The notes: a model not told the origin generated them from the letters alone. A DNA stretch of 64,000 bases from Sphingomonas sp. AP4-R1 (GCF_013113735.1 NZ_CP053346.1:1998001-2062000); one strand, 5' to 3'. Numbered from the stretch's first letter, positions 46,140 to 55,457 are shown. A program made the numbers and translations.

Positions 46140-46156
46140 TTATAGCTTTCCGATAA
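46140..46156. promoter_or_regulatory. Candidate LysR box between lysR-type gene and pckG
   Basis: TTAT-N9-ATAA is an inverted repeat with the T-N11-A core typical of LysR operators (T46141, A46153). It lies 21 bases before the lysR start and 73 bases before the pckG start in a 109-base shared promoter region. Confidence 0.55.
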
Positions 46157-46228
46157 ACATATTTGTGGGCGATGCACGGGCGGAATAGCTCAATGCCAGA
46201 ATCGGATCCTGGAGAGGGAGACAACGAT

Positions 46229-48100
46229 ATGCTTATGCAGCCGGCTGACGAGCGGAAAAGCGCCGTCGACGGAGCCCCCACGGCGCACCGCGCGCTGCTG
46301 GATTGGGTGGAGGACATCGCCGCACAGGTGCAGCCGGATGCGGTGCGTTGGTGTGACGGTTCCGAGGCGGAATGGAACGAATTAACCGCTCAGCTGGTGG
46401 ATGCCGGTACTTTGGTGCGGCTGGACCCCGCCAAGCGCCCGAATTCTTTCTATGCCCGCTCCGATCCGCGCGATGTCGCGCGCGTCGAAAGCCGGACCTT
46501 TATTTGCTCCGATTCGGAAAATGACGCTGGTCCGACCAATAATTGGGCCGAGCCGGGCGAGATGCGCGCGCGGCTGGACGGCCTGTTCGACGGCACGATG
46601 AAGGGCCGCACGATGTATGTCGTGCCGTTCTGCATGGGCCCGCTGGGATCGGACAAGAGCATCATCGGCGTGGAAATCACCGACAGCCCCTATGTCGTCC
46701 TTTCCATGAGGATTATGACCCGCATGGGCGCGCCCGTGCTGGCCGAACTGGGCGACGACGGCTTCTTCATCCGCTGCGTCCACTCGGTGGGCATGCCGCT
46801 TGTGGACGGCGTGCAGGATGTCGCCTGGCCGTCCAACGACGAGAAGTGGATCGTCCATTATCCGGAGACGCGCGAAATCTGGTCCTACGGATCGGGCTAT
46901 GGCGGCAATGCCCTGCTCGGCAAGAAATGCGTCGCGCTCCGCATCGCGAGTGCGATGGCGCGCGACGACGGCTGGCTCGCCGAACACATGCTGATCCTGA
47001 AGCTGACCAGCCCGGAAGGCCTCAGCCACTATATTGCAGCTGCGTTCCCCAGCGCCTGTGGCAAGACCAATCTGGCCATGCTGGAGCCCACCATCCCCGG
47101 CTGGAAGGCCGAGACGGTGGGCGACGATATCGCTTGGATGCGCTTCGGCAAGGATGGTCGCCTCTATGCGATCAACCCGGAAGCGGGCTTCTTCGGCGTG
47201 GCGCCGGGCACCGGCCCGTCCACGAACAAGAATGCGATCGATACGCTCCACGGCAATTGCATCTTCACGAACACCGCGCTGACGGCGGATGGCGACGTGT
47301 GGTGGGAAGGCCTCACCAAGACGCCGCCCGAAGGCCTGACCGACTGGACCGGCCAGCCTTATGATCCGGCCAGCGGCAAGCCGGCGGCGCATCCCAATGC
47401 GCGCTTCGCCGTGCCTGCCGCGCAATGCCCGGCCATTGCCAGCGAGTGGGATTCGCCCGAAGGCGTGCCGATCTCGGCGATCCTGTTCGGTGGGCGTCGC
47501 GCGAGCGCGGTGCCGCTGGTGACGGAAGCGCTCGATTGGGATCATGGCGTGTACATGGCCGCGAACATCGCCTCTGAAGGCACGGCGGCGGCCGAGAACA
47601 AGGTGGGAGAACTGCGCCGCGATCCCTTCGCGATGCTGCCTTTCTGCGGCTATCACATGGCCGATTATTTCAGCCATTGGGTGCGGATCGGCGCCTCGGC
47701 CGCGTCCGATCCGGGCGCGCTGCCCAAGCTGTTCCTCGTGAACTGGTTCCGCAAGGACAAGGACGGCAAGTTCGTGTGGCCGGGCTTCGGCGACAATGCG
47801 CGCGTGCTGAAATGGATCGCCGAGCGGATCGAGGGCAAGGCGGATGCCGAGGCCACGCCGATCGGCCTGCTGCCCACCGAAGGCTCGCTGGATCTGTCGG
47901 GTCTGTCGCTCACGGACGATCAGCTGGCGACCCTGCTGTCGGTGGATACCGAGATCTGGGCGGACGAGGCCGCGCGCAACCGCGCCTATTTCGACAGCTT
48001 CGGCGATCGGCTGCCGCCTGCGCTGCGACGCCAGCAGGCGGCGCTGGAGGAGCGGATCGCGGAAGCCGCCGATGCGGGCAAGGTGGCGGAGCCGGCCTGA
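46229..48100 (+). CDS. pckG: Phosphoenolpyruvate carboxykinase (GTP)
   Basis: The protein has 623 residues. It converts oxaloacetate plus GTP to PEP, the first step of gluconeogenesis. GTP-type motifs are [12 protein letters not shown] (P-loop with catalytic Cys, 273-284), GDDIAWMRF (298-306) and [14 protein letters not shown]. The length fits the GTP family (about 600-620), not the shorter ATP family typical of many alphaproteobacteria. GGAGAGGGAG lies eight bases before ATG 46229, making the start sure. It is a single gene, followed by a family A repeat and a possible sRNA. Confidence 0.95.
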   Translation: MLMQPADERKSAVDGAPTAHRALLDWVEDIAAQVQPDAVRWCDGSEAEWNELTAQLVDAGTLVRLDPAKRPNSFYARSDPRDVARVESRTFICSDSENDAGPTNNWAEPGEMRARLDGLFDGTMKGRTMYVVPFCMGPLGSDKSIIGVEITDSPYVVLSMRIMTRMGAPVLAELGDDGFFIRCVHSVGMPLVDGVQDVAWPSNDEKWIVHYPETREIWSYGSGYGGNALLGKKCVALRIASAMARDDGWLAEHMLILKLTSPEGLSHYIAAAFPSACGKTNLAMLEPTIPGWKAETVGDDIAWMRFGKDGRLYAINPEAGFFGVAPGTGPSTNKNAIDTLHGNCIFTNTALTADGDVWWEGLTKTPPEGLTDWTGQPYDPASGKPAAHPNARFAVPAAQCPAIASEWDSPEGVPISAILFGGRRASAVPLVTEALDWDHGVYMAANIASEGTAAAENKVGELRRDPFAMLPFCGYHMADYFSHWVRIGASAASDPGALPKLFLVNWFRKDKDGKFVWPGFGDNARVLKWIAERIEGKADAEATPIGLLPTEGSLDLSGLSLTDDQLATLLSVDTEIWADEAARNRAYFDSFGDRLPPALRRQQAALEERIAEAADAGKVAEPA

Positions 48101-48149
48101 GAGCGAAGCGGTGGAGCCGGTCTGAGAATCGGGACCGGCCCCGACCCGT

Positions 48150-48228
48150 CCGTGCTGAATCTGTCGAAGCGTTGGCGAGCGGTGTCGTATTCGCGACACG
48201 TCCTTCGACAGGCTCGGAGCGAACGGAA
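48150..48228. repeat. Intergenic palindromic repeat (family A)
   Basis: CCGTGCTGAATCTGTCGAAG and CTTCGACAGGCTCGGAGCGA-type ends are inverted around GGTGTCGTATTCGCGACAC. It starts about 50 bases after the pckG stop. Confidence 0.75.
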
Positions 48229-48340
48229 AATGGGAGGCACCTGGGGCCCCTTAGGTCAGCCTTTCAGCTGAAGAGGTCCCCCGGGTGGTATTCCGGCTCG
48301 AACGGAGAAGGGCTCGGCGCCGATGGTGCCGGGCCCTTTC
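48229..48340 (+). ncRNA. Candidate small RNA with strong terminator downstream of pckG
   Basis: No frame codes here. Two stems can be drawn: TCAGC/GCTGA around a CTTTCA loop, inside a GGGG/CCCC-type outer stem (about 48247-48286). These are followed by GGGCTCGGCGCC/GGTGCCGGGCCC (48310-48336) and TTTCG. The last hairpin is a good terminator for either a separate sRNA or the pckG transcript. No known family was recognised and no promoter is clear. Confidence 0.4.
48310..48340 (+). terminator. Terminator hairpin between pckG and the 48439 gene
   Basis: A 12-bp GC-rich stem with two wobble pairs and a very short loop is followed by TTTC. It ends pckG or the candidate sRNA. Confidence 0.75.
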
Positions 48341-48438
48341 GCGCGGGGGCGTGGCGAGGCGCAGGGCAGGCCGTTCGTCAGGGCCGCATGCGGAACGCGC
48401 GCTGGGGGAGGCGGGCGACGAGGCCCGCGATCCGCGCG

Positions 48439-48837
48439 TCAGCCCAGTGCCAGCGTGATCGCTTCGTGCAAGGCGGCGGCGCTCAGGCCACCGGCGCGCA
48501 GCTCTTCGCCCAGATCGTGGACGCGGCGATCGTCACGGCGCATCATCGCAGCGAACAGGCGGAGCTTTTCCAGCCGGTCGTCCGCCAGCGGCATCACCCC
48601 TCTGATGCCCACGAAGCCGGCCAGCGCGGCCATCAGCCTGCGCCCGGCGCGCCCGCCCACCAGGCCCGCGTCCCAGCCGAAGCGGAAAGCGTCGTCGCGG
48701 CCGATCTCGACCGCCTGACGCTCGGCCGTCGTCAGCCCGGCTTCGTGCGCGACCAATCGCAGATGCGCGCGCGTCGTCCCTGCGGACTGCGGATCATTGG
48801 CGGGAAGACGCGACGGGACGGGAGCTGGAACGGCCAT
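48439..48837 (-). CDS. Hypothetical protein
   Basis: The protein has 132 residues. It is helical and rich in Ala, Arg and Leu (LTTAERQAVEIGRDDAFRFGWDAGLVGGRAGRRLMAALAGF), with no signal peptide or membrane helix. The ATG at 48837 has a weak RBS (GAGCAATG). Coding bias is good. I do not recognise the family; the closest look is an all-helical regulatory or scaffolding protein. Confidence 0.6.
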   Translation of the reverse strand: MAVPAPVPSRLPANDPQSAGTTRAHLRLVAHEAGLTTAERQAVEIGRDDAFRFGWDAGLVGGRAGRRLMAALAGFVGIRGVMPLADDRLEKLRLFAAMMRRDDRRVHDLGEELRAGGLSAAALHEAITLALG

Positions 48838-49117
48838 GATGTCATTGCTCGTTGCGCCGATTCCGGCATGGAATCAACGGGGCGCCTCTACAGTTCGCCG
48901 CATCGCAGCGCGCGTCATGCTCTGCCAACGTGCCGTCTCCTGCGACGAACATGTCGCGCGCGACCAACGATGCGCATCCGGGGACGAGCCCGTGCCGCTC
49001 GGGTTCGCCGCTCGGGAGGCCGCGCTTGCAGCATGATGCGCGCGCTGCGCCGCCGCCCGGGCGATCACCGCCGGGCAATGCCGGGGTGGGGCCGTGGCAG
49101 GCGGTGAAGGAGGTGGA
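48838..49117. other. Gene-free gap upstream of the small membrane protein
   Basis: These 280 bases contain no convincing gene, repeat or terminator, apart from GC-rich direct patches. They must carry the divergent promoters of the genes at 48439 and 49118. Confidence 0.5.
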
Positions 49118-49366
49118 ATGGACCCGACGAGACGTGCCGGCGGCAGGAAGCGGATGCAGAACTGGAGCCGGAACCAGCAGGCGATCACGCCGGAGCGGCG
49201 GACGATGATCGCGACGATGATGTTCGCGGCGCCGCTTGCGGGCCTGCTGGCGGCGGTGGCCGCGCTCTATGCGGACAGCGGCCTGCTCGGCATCCTCGTC
49301 GCCGCGCTCAGCTTCGTGCTGCTCTCGGTCGTGATGGTGCCGCCACCGGGGGGAGCGGCAGGCTGA
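49118..49366 (+). CDS. Small membrane protein of unknown function
   Basis: The protein has 82 residues. AAGGAGGTGGA before the ATG is an excellent RBS and decides the start. A basic N-terminus (RRAGGRKR) is followed by two helices (about 33-52 and 56-73). The 3' end overlaps the convergent LytS-like kinase gene by 59 bases. Confidence 0.7.
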   Translation: MDPTRRAGGRKRMQNWSRNQQAITPERRTMIATMMFAAPLAGLLAAVAALYADSGLLGILVAALSFVLLSVVMVPPPGGAAG

Positions 49367-50405
49367 CCGTGGCGACATAGCCGTCCGGACCGCGCTCCGT
49401 GGTGAGCGAGGCGGCATCGCCATAGCGCGCGGCAAGGCGCTGGCCGATATTCTCCGCGCCGATGCCGAAACCGGGCGGGGTGGCGGCCAGCGGATCCGCG
49501 CGCGCATCGTCGCACACGCATATGCACAGCCGATCCTCCACCGCCTCCGCGATCACGCGCACCATGACCGGCCGGATCGATCGCGCCACGCCATATTTGA
49601 CCGCATTCTCCACCAGCGGCTGAAGGATGTAATTGGGCACGGCGATGCGCGCGAGCGGGGCCGGGCAATGCAGATCGACGGCCATGCGATCGCCGAAGCG
49701 CACCGCCTCGATATCCAGGTAGGTTTCGGCGGTGGCGAATTCCTCTTCCAGCGGAACGAGGCCGCTGGGATCGGCTTCCAGCGACTGGCGCAGGAATTCG
49801 GCGAGCCGCTCGATCATCTCCTCCGCATCGTCATAGCGGCGCGTGACGATCAGGCTCGAGATGGAATTGAGCGTGTTGAACACGAAATGGGGATTGAGCT
49901 GGAGGCGCAGCGCCACCGTCCTCGCCTCCGCCATCGCCGCCTCCGCACGGGCGAGATCGAGCCTCTGTTCGGACGAGCGGCGCGCCTCCACCACGAACAC
50001 CAGCAGTGCCGCATTCGCCATGCTGAGATAGACGTGGTTGAGGAAATTGGAGGCGAAGCGCGTCCGCATCAGATCGACATAAGCGAGATCGAGCGCGGGG
50101 ATCACGCCCAGCATCCGGTTCTCGACGAGGTTGATCAGCGACTGGACGAAGGCGACCACCAGCACGCAGGCGGCCAGAACGGCCGAGCGCCGCACGACCG
50201 GCCAGCCCGCCGTGGCCAGCGCCAGCGGATAGAGCGTCTGCGCGACGAGCGCGATCAGCAGGATGGCGAGCAGGTCGAGGGGAAGATCGTCGATGAAGCC
50301 GGTGCGGCCGGCGATCAGCTCCGACACGCAATAGCTGCCGTAGACGAACAGGAACCAGATGGCGAAGGTCAGCACCAGCGCCTGCCGGAAACCCGTCCCT
50401 GTCAT
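49308..50405 (-). CDS. LytS/YehU-family sensor histidine kinase, orphan
   Basis: The protein has 365 residues. Four membrane helices (about 8-28, 43-63, 72-92 and 120-140) are followed by a His_kinase domain, LRLQLNPHFVFNTLNSISSLI with His173 as the phospho-accepting residue, and an ATPase domain with PNYILQPLVENAVKYG. GGAAGGAGGGG precedes ATG 50405. Such kinases normally pair with a LytTR response regulator, but none lies next to it here. Confidence 0.88.
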   Translation of the reverse strand: MTGTGFRQALVLTFAIWFLFVYGSYCVSELIAGRTGFIDDLPLDLLAILLIALVAQTLYPLALATAGWPVVRRSAVLAACVLVVAFVQSLINLVENRMLGVIPALDLAYVDLMRTRFASNFLNHVYLSMANAALLVFVVEARRSSEQRLDLARAEAAMAEARTVALRLQLNPHFVFNTLNSISSLIVTRRYDDAEEMIERLAEFLRQSLEADPSGLVPLEEEFATAETYLDIEAVRFGDRMAVDLHCPAPLARIAVPNYILQPLVENAVKYGVARSIRPVMVRVIAEAVEDRLCICVCDDARADPLAATPPGFGIGAENIGQRLAARYGDAASLTTERGPDGYVATVSLPLPPVAAPSRPRAARS

Positions 50406-50501
50406 TGGCCCCTCCTTCCCCAAGACCTCATTGACCAGCCCGGGGATGCAGGCAAGCGGGGTGTGCGGTTTGGGAGGTTCCGGGATCGATCGAGAGCGGA
50501 T

Positions 50502-50630
50502 TCTCATCCTCCCCCGCTAGGGGAGGTGGCGCCGAAGGCGACGGAGGGGGAGGTCAGCGGACGGCCCGCTTCCGCCCCCTCCGTCAGGCTAAAGCCTGAC
50601 ACCTCCCCCTGGCGGGGGAGGATGAGAGGG
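50502..50630. repeat. Intergenic palindromic repeat (family E)
   Basis: CTCATCCTCCCCCGCTAGGG and CCTGGCGGGGGAGGATGAG are inverted, with internal GGAGGGGGAGGT and ACCTCCCCCT-like arms and a short AGGCTAAAGCCT palindrome. It starts about 97 bases upstream of the LytS-like start, between that gene and the Sel1 stop. Confidence 0.88.
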
Positions 50631-50634
50631 GTCG

Positions 50635-51363
50635 TCAGACGAAGCTATTCCGCACGAGCGCGCAGGAAAGGCCGGGCTGGTTTGTGCGCAGCCAGTCGCG
50701 CGCCTTGGCCATGAAGGCGGGGGTGGCGGTTTCGGGGATGCGGTCGAGCCACAGGACCGCGCCTGCGATATCGCCCCGATCGAGCAGCATGCGGGCATGG
50801 TTGAACATGCCGCGGAAATCGCCGGCCTCGGCCGAGCGGACATAGTGATCGGCGGCCAGGCCCATGTCGCGATCGACCACCCAGCCGTCCTCGTAATAAT
50901 TGCCGATGATGTTGATCGATTTGGCGTGGCCCATCGCCGCCGCCTTGCGGAACAGATCGAGCGCTCCGGCACGATCCTCCGGCACGCCATTGCCCAGCGC
51001 CATCAGGCTGGCGAGATTGTACAGGCCCCAGTCCAGCCCGCGATCGGCGGCCGCCTTGTACCAGAGCGCGGCCGCCGCCTTGTCGATCGCGACGCCCTTG
51101 CCATGCTCGCAGCAGCGGCCGATCATGTTCATGGCCATGGCATCGCCGCCTTGCGCGGCCTTGTGGAACCACTCCAGCGCCTCGCGCGGATCGGCGGCCA
51201 TGCCCTTGCCGTCCAGCGCGGCCTCGCCCAGCATCAGTTGCGCCTCGACCGATCCGGCCTCTGCGGCCACGCGCAGCACCGCCACCAGTCGTTCGGGCGA
51301 ACCGGACACGGCCTGGCGCAGCGCGTCCGGATCCATCGCGTTGAGTTCGTCGAGCGTCATCAT
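50635..51363 (-). CDS. Sel1-repeat protein next to siderophore receptor
   Basis: The protein has 242 residues. About five Sel1/TPR-like repeats (AQLMLGEAALDGKG, AMNMIGRCCEHGKG, LYNLASLMALGNG, SINIIGNYYEDG and similar) make a helical solenoid for protein contacts. It has no signal peptide. It lies 45 bases after the TonB siderophore receptor stop, and a receptor plus Sel1 protein (often with a PiuC-type dioxygenase) is a known iron-uptake arrangement; no dioxygenase gene is present here. Start is ATG 51363 or ATG 51360. Confidence 0.88.
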   Translation of the reverse strand: MMTLDELNAMDPDALRQAVSGSPERLVAVLRVAAEAGSVEAQLMLGEAALDGKGMAADPREALEWFHKAAQGGDAMAMNMIGRCCEHGKGVAIDKAAAALWYKAAADRGLDWGLYNLASLMALGNGVPEDRAGALDLFRKAAAMGHAKSINIIGNYYEDGWVVDRDMGLAADHYVRSAEAGDFRGMFNHARMLLDRGDIAGAVLWLDRIPETATPAFMAKARDWLRTNQPGLSCALVRNSFV

Positions 51364-51408
51364 GTCTTCCCGTGCCGGGCCACCCCGAAAGGACGGCCCG
51401 GTTCCGGA

Positions 51409-53901
51409 TCAGTAGCGCAGGTTGACCGTGCCGAGCACGGTGCGGCCCGCCGCCTGATTGGCGTAATGGGCGGCATAGGCCTTGTCGTAATAGCGCTTGT
51501 CGGTGAGGTTGTTCACGTTCAGCTGCAGGCCGATCCGGTCGGTCAGCTGATAGCTGGCGTTGGCATCGAAGCGCCAATAGGCCTGCACCATGCGGGCGAG
51601 CGGCTTGGTGATCGACAGCACGCCGGTATTCGACAGGACGCGCGTGTCCGAATAGCCGCCATAGACCTTCGCCATATAGATCGCACCGCCGCCCAGCGTG
51701 AACTTGGGCGTGATCTTGTAGTTGGTGAAGGTCGTGAAGCTGTGCTTCGGGGTGTTCGGGAACTGCTTGCCGGTGTTCACCGAGGGCGCGAAGGCGACGG
51801 CGCCGGTGGTGGTGTTCGTGGTGGTGGTGATGCCGCCATCCGCGATCTTCGAGTCCATGTAGGTGTAGCCGCCGAAGATGTTCCACTCGGGCGTGATGTT
51901 GCCGTTGAAGCCGATCTCGACGCCCTTGATCTTGCGCTTGCCGATATAGGCGACGAGGCCGTTCTCGACGGTGGTGCGGGCGTTGCTGGTGTCGGTCTTG
52001 AACAGGGCGCCGGTCAGCGAGAGATTGCCGTCGAACAGATTGGCCTTGGCGCCGACCTCATAGGACTTGGTCTTCTCCACCTTCAGCGCATCGGTCGCGG
52101 CCTGCGTGGTGGTGGCGATCGCGTTGCCGTCCTGGCCCTGCGCGAGGAACGAACCCGGCGGCGTGGCGGAGCTGGAGGTCGAGACATAGACGCTCGTATC
52201 GGGCGTCGGCTTTACGATCAGGCCGGCCTGATAGGTCCACAGATCGTCCTCGCGGCCGAACGTGGTGCGTGCCGTGCTGGGCGCTGCCGTCACCGCGATG
52301 CCGGGGCTCACGCTCGTCTTGTAGTGATCGTAGCGGCCGCCGATGTTCAGCAGCAGCCAATCGGTGAAGGTCACCGTGTCGAAGAAGGACGCGGCCTTCG
52401 TGCTGGTGTCGGTGATCGTCCAGGTTTGCGGCAGGCTGCGCTGGATCGAGGCGAGGCCGGTGGTCGTGTCCGTGGCGTAGCTGACCCACGGATCGGACGG
52501 ATTGGGCGTATCGATCGTGGTGCAATTGTAGCGCGCGATCATCGCCGGGGTGCAGCGCGGGGTGCTCGTGGAGCCGCTGGCGATCACGGCGCCGGTGCCG
52601 GCGTCCGCCACATAGGTGCCGTTCTGCGCCTTTTCGTAGCTGATCTCGGCCGATGCGGTGAAGCTGTGCTTGATGCCGGCCGTCTCGAACGTGCCATAGA
52701 CGTCGCTCTGGTTGATCAGGCCTTCGGCCTCGCTCCAGCGCGTGTTCGTGCGGCGCCACACATAGCCGCCCGCCGTCGCCGGCGATGCCGCATTGGTGCC
52801 ATAGACGTTGCCCTGCTGGTCGTCCGGCTGGGTCCAGACATAGCCCTGCGTGCTGCGGCCGTAGCGCGAGGTGTTGCGGATCTTGATGTTGTTGCCGAAG
52901 TCATGCTCGAACCGCAGCGTCGCGTTGTTCACGTTGGTCTTGCGGAAATCGCGATCCTTCAGGCCGTAAAAGGCGCCCTGCGGCACGCTCACCTGGCGGC
53001 CGCCGATCGTGGTGAAGTTCCGTGCCGGGCTCGTTTCGGTGATCCCGTTCGGAACGTTGGCGGCGGTGAAGAGATAGGGGATGCCGGAGTCCGGCAGTTC
53101 GTTCGTCTCGAGATGATAGAAAGAGAGGGTCGCGCTGGTCGGCCCGTTCAGGCCCAGCTTCACCGAAGGCTCGACGCCCCAGCGCTTCTGCCAGATGGCG
53201 TCGCGGCCGGCGACGTCCTGATCATGCCACATGCCCGCGATGCGGACGCCGACGAAATCGTTGAGCGGCTGGTTCACGTCGACCGTGATGCGCTTGTAAT
53301 TGGCATTGCCGCCGGTGAGCGAGGCGCTCGCGGAGCGCGTCGCGGTCGGCATCTTGCTGACGAGGTTCAGCGAGCCGCCGGCGCTGCCGCGCCCGCCGAC
53401 CACGCTGTCCGCGCCCTTCACCACCTCGATCTGCTCGACCGCGAACACTTCGCGGGTCTGCGCGCCGATGTCGCGCACGCCATCCAGATAGGTGCTGGCC
53501 TGGCTGTCAAAGCCACGGATGAACGGGCGGTCACCCAGCGGATTGCCGCCTTCGCCCGCGCCCATCGTGATGCCGGGCACGGTGCGGAGCGCTTCCTGCA
53601 GCGTGGCCGAGGCGGTGTCATGGATCACCTGCGCGGGGATCACGGTGACGGTGCGCGGCGTGTTGATCAGCGGCGCGGTATATTTGGGGTTGCTGGCGCT
53701 CTCCGTCTTGTAGCTGCCCTCGGTGATCGCCGTATCGGTGACGGTCACGCCCTCCAGTTCCGTGCCCTTCTCCGGCGTCGCGGGGGGCGCCGCCTGCGCC
53801 AGCAAAGGCGCCGCGAGGCCGATGCTGCCCACGCAGGAGAGGGCGAGGAAGCCCTGCGTCTGGCGCGATGCGCTGGAGCGGCGGCGGTCGGAGATGGTCA
53901 T
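51409..53901 (-). CDS. TonB-dependent siderophore receptor (Fiu/catecholate-like)
   Basis: The protein has 830 residues, a signal peptide ending near AQAAPP, a plug domain (PRTVTVIPAQVIHDTASATLQEALRTVPGITMGAGEGGNPLGDRPFIRGFDSQASTYLDGVRD) and a 22-strand barrel ending TVLGTVNLRY. The plug pattern is that of the siderophore-type receptors related to Fiu. AAGGGG precedes ATG 53901, preferred over TTG 53907. Two Fur-like palindromes lie just upstream, so iron should repress it. Confidence 0.92.
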   Translation of the reverse strand: MTISDRRRSSASRQTQGFLALSCVGSIGLAAPLLAQAAPPATPEKGTELEGVTVTDTAITEGSYKTESASNPKYTAPLINTPRTVTVIPAQVIHDTASATLQEALRTVPGITMGAGEGGNPLGDRPFIRGFDSQASTYLDGVRDIGAQTREVFAVEQIEVVKGADSVVGGRGSAGGSLNLVSKMPTATRSASASLTGGNANYKRITVDVNQPLNDFVGVRIAGMWHDQDVAGRDAIWQKRWGVEPSVKLGLNGPTSATLSFYHLETNELPDSGIPYLFTAANVPNGITETSPARNFTTIGGRQVSVPQGAFYGLKDRDFRKTNVNNATLRFEHDFGNNIKIRNTSRYGRSTQGYVWTQPDDQQGNVYGTNAASPATAGGYVWRRTNTRWSEAEGLINQSDVYGTFETAGIKHSFTASAEISYEKAQNGTYVADAGTGAVIASGSTSTPRCTPAMIARYNCTTIDTPNPSDPWVSYATDTTTGLASIQRSLPQTWTITDTSTKAASFFDTVTFTDWLLLNIGGRYDHYKTSVSPGIAVTAAPSTARTTFGREDDLWTYQAGLIVKPTPDTSVYVSTSSSATPPGSFLAQGQDGNAIATTTQAATDALKVEKTKSYEVGAKANLFDGNLSLTGALFKTDTSNARTTVENGLVAYIGKRKIKGVEIGFNGNITPEWNIFGGYTYMDSKIADGGITTTTNTTTGAVAFAPSVNTGKQFPNTPKHSFTTFTNYKITPKFTLGGGAIYMAKVYGGYSDTRVLSNTGVLSITKPLARMVQAYWRFDANASYQLTDRIGLQLNVNNLTDKRYYDKAYAAHYANQAAGRTVLGTVNLRY

Positions 53902-53935
53902 TCGCAAACCCCTTTATGTGATTTGGCGGCGCTAA

Positions 53936-53950
53936 TGCGAATGACTCGCA
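53936..53950. promoter_or_regulatory. Fur-like box 1 (siderophore receptor promoter)
   Basis: TGCGA-ATGAC-TCGCA is an inverted repeat with the TGCGAATGAxTCGCA look of proteobacterial Fur sites. It lies 35 bases upstream of the receptor ATG, where it can block transcription. Confidence 0.75.
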
Positions 53951-53967
53951 TGAATGGCAAGGGGTAA

Positions 53968-53982
53968 TGCGACGCGCTCGCA
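53968..53982. promoter_or_regulatory. Fur-like box 2 (siderophore receptor promoter)
   Basis: TGCGA-CGCGC-TCGCA has the same arms as box 1 and lies exactly 32 bases away centre to centre, about three helical turns. The GC spacer makes it weaker than box 1. Confidence 0.5.
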
Positions 53983-54291
53983 AAAAAGATGGGAGTCCGC
54001 AGTGGAGATGAGGCTTGTCGGCCACAGAAATTACGGGATCGAATTATATTGCAATGTTGCAACTGTTGGTGGGCGATGAAGCCCGCTAAGCCAGCATGGG
54101 CAGCGCCCATGACTCTCTCGTCATGCGCTGTTATCGCGTGATGATCGCGCTATTCGGCAAATATATCGCAAGAGTGCGATGCGCCCATCCAGTAACCGTG
54201 ACAGATGTGTGGCAGTTGTCGTGCGATTTCTGCCCGTTCATTTCGAAATGGTGGCTGACCCTTATCTGCAGGGTTTCGGCCAGGGCGATGT
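53983..54291. other. AT-richer gap between siderophore receptor and HWE kinase
   Basis: No gene is visible in these 309 bases. An AT-rich patch (AATTATATTGCAATGTTGC around 54043) contains TTGCAA twice and may be a promoter or regulator site. ATCGCG and GATCGCG occur around 54133-54148. Confidence 0.45.
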
Positions 54292-55290
54292 TCAGCCGGT
54301 GGTCGCCTCGTAAAGATCCACGCGCGCACGGCAGCCGGGGGCCAGATCCTCACGCGTGAGCGAGCCGCCTTTCTGCTGGGCGAGCATGCGGACGAGCCGC
54401 GATCCGAGGCCGGGGGAGGAATCGGGCGGACAACCGATCCCGTCATCCTCGACATCGATGACGAGTCGCTGGCCGGCCTCCGCCGTGATCGAGACGCGTA
54501 CCGTGCCGGCCGCCCCGCCGGGAAAGGCATATTTGAGGGAATTGGTGACGAGTTCGTTGACGATCAGGCCGACGGTGATCGCGGTGGAACTGGCGACCAT
54601 CATCGTCGCGCACTCCACCTCCACCTCGATCAGCCGCACGCCGCGCAGCAACTCGCCCAGGCCCGCGCACAGCTGTTCGACATAGCCGGCCAGCTCCAGC
54701 CGCACGCCGTCGGCGAAATTGCCCCGCAGCCGATCCTGCGCCGACGCCACCAGCATCACGCGCGCATGCGCCTGATCCAGCGCCTCCTTCACGGCATTTT
54801 CGGAGGCGGCGTTCCGCTGCAGCACGATCGCCGCGCCGATGATCGCCAGATCGTTCTTCGTGCGATGCGCCAGTTCCTCAAGCAGCAGGCTCTTGGCGCG
54901 TTCGGCCTGATCGAGGCGGCGCACGGTGCGGCGCAGCGCCTCCGTCACGGCGGACATGGTGATGCCGATGATCAGGAAGATCAGCACGGGGAGCCATGGC
55001 ACCCCGCCGCCGAGGATCGAGCGGCCCGGCACCATGAAGAAATTCCAGGCGATCAGCGCGCTGGCGATCGTGGCGACATAGCCCGCGCCGCGATCGAACA
55101 GCAGCGCGCAGACGAACACCGCCGGCACGAACAGCAGCACCGGATAGCCGACGAGCGCTGCGCCCAGCAGATAGCGGATGAGGGCTGCCGCGGCGACGAT
55201 CACGGCCACGCCCGCATAACTGGCAATGATCGGCAGGCGGCGACGGGGAAGCACGCGAAGCACGATCGCTTCGGTCAGGTTTCCCGGCAT
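54292..55290 (-). CDS. HWE/HisKA_2-family sensor histidine kinase with DUF4118 membrane domain
   Basis: The protein has 332 residues. DUF4118 (KdpD-type) membrane helices cover about 20-115. The dimerisation motif ELAHRTKNDLAIIGA with His142 is typical of HisKA_2/HWE kinases. The ATPase domain has GLIVNELVTNSLKYAFPGG and VEDDGIG. AAAGGAACTTG precedes ATG 55290. HWE kinases in alphaproteobacteria often feed PhyR-type stress response regulators; none is encoded nearby. Confidence 0.9.
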   Translation of the reverse strand: MPGNLTEAIVLRVLPRRRLPIIASYAGVAVIVAAAALIRYLLGAALVGYPVLLFVPAVFVCALLFDRGAGYVATIASALIAWNFFMVPGRSILGGGVPWLPVLIFLIIGITMSAVTEALRRTVRRLDQAERAKSLLLEELAHRTKNDLAIIGAAIVLQRNAASENAVKEALDQAHARVMLVASAQDRLRGNFADGVRLELAGYVEQLCAGLGELLRGVRLIEVEVECATMMVASSTAITVGLIVNELVTNSLKYAFPGGAAGTVRVSITAEAGQRLVIDVEDDGIGCPPDSSPGLGSRLVRMLAQQKGGSLTREDLAPGCRARVDLYEATTG

Positions 55291-55457
55291 CAAGTTCCTT
55301 TCACCCCGCGCGTCGGCGGATCATCGCCTCATTCGATACGGGGGCGCAACCCATCCGGGGTATGGCCGCGACGGCCCGGTCCAAATTCGCCTCCAATATG
55401 GGGGCTGGTGGAGGACCGGCGTCCGATCGCCGCGTCGGGCGATCGGGGCGAATGTGT

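Noticed and set aside
46180..46200. GGCGGAATAGCTCAATG resembling the 5' part of a tRNA
   Set aside because: No acceptor, anticodon or T-arm partner follows; it is just pckG leader sequence.
50797..53967. Very long open frame (over 1000 codons) on the plus strand
   Set aside because: It is antisense to the TonB receptor and Sel1 genes, rich in Arg, His and Gly, and without domains. It is a GC-bias shadow.
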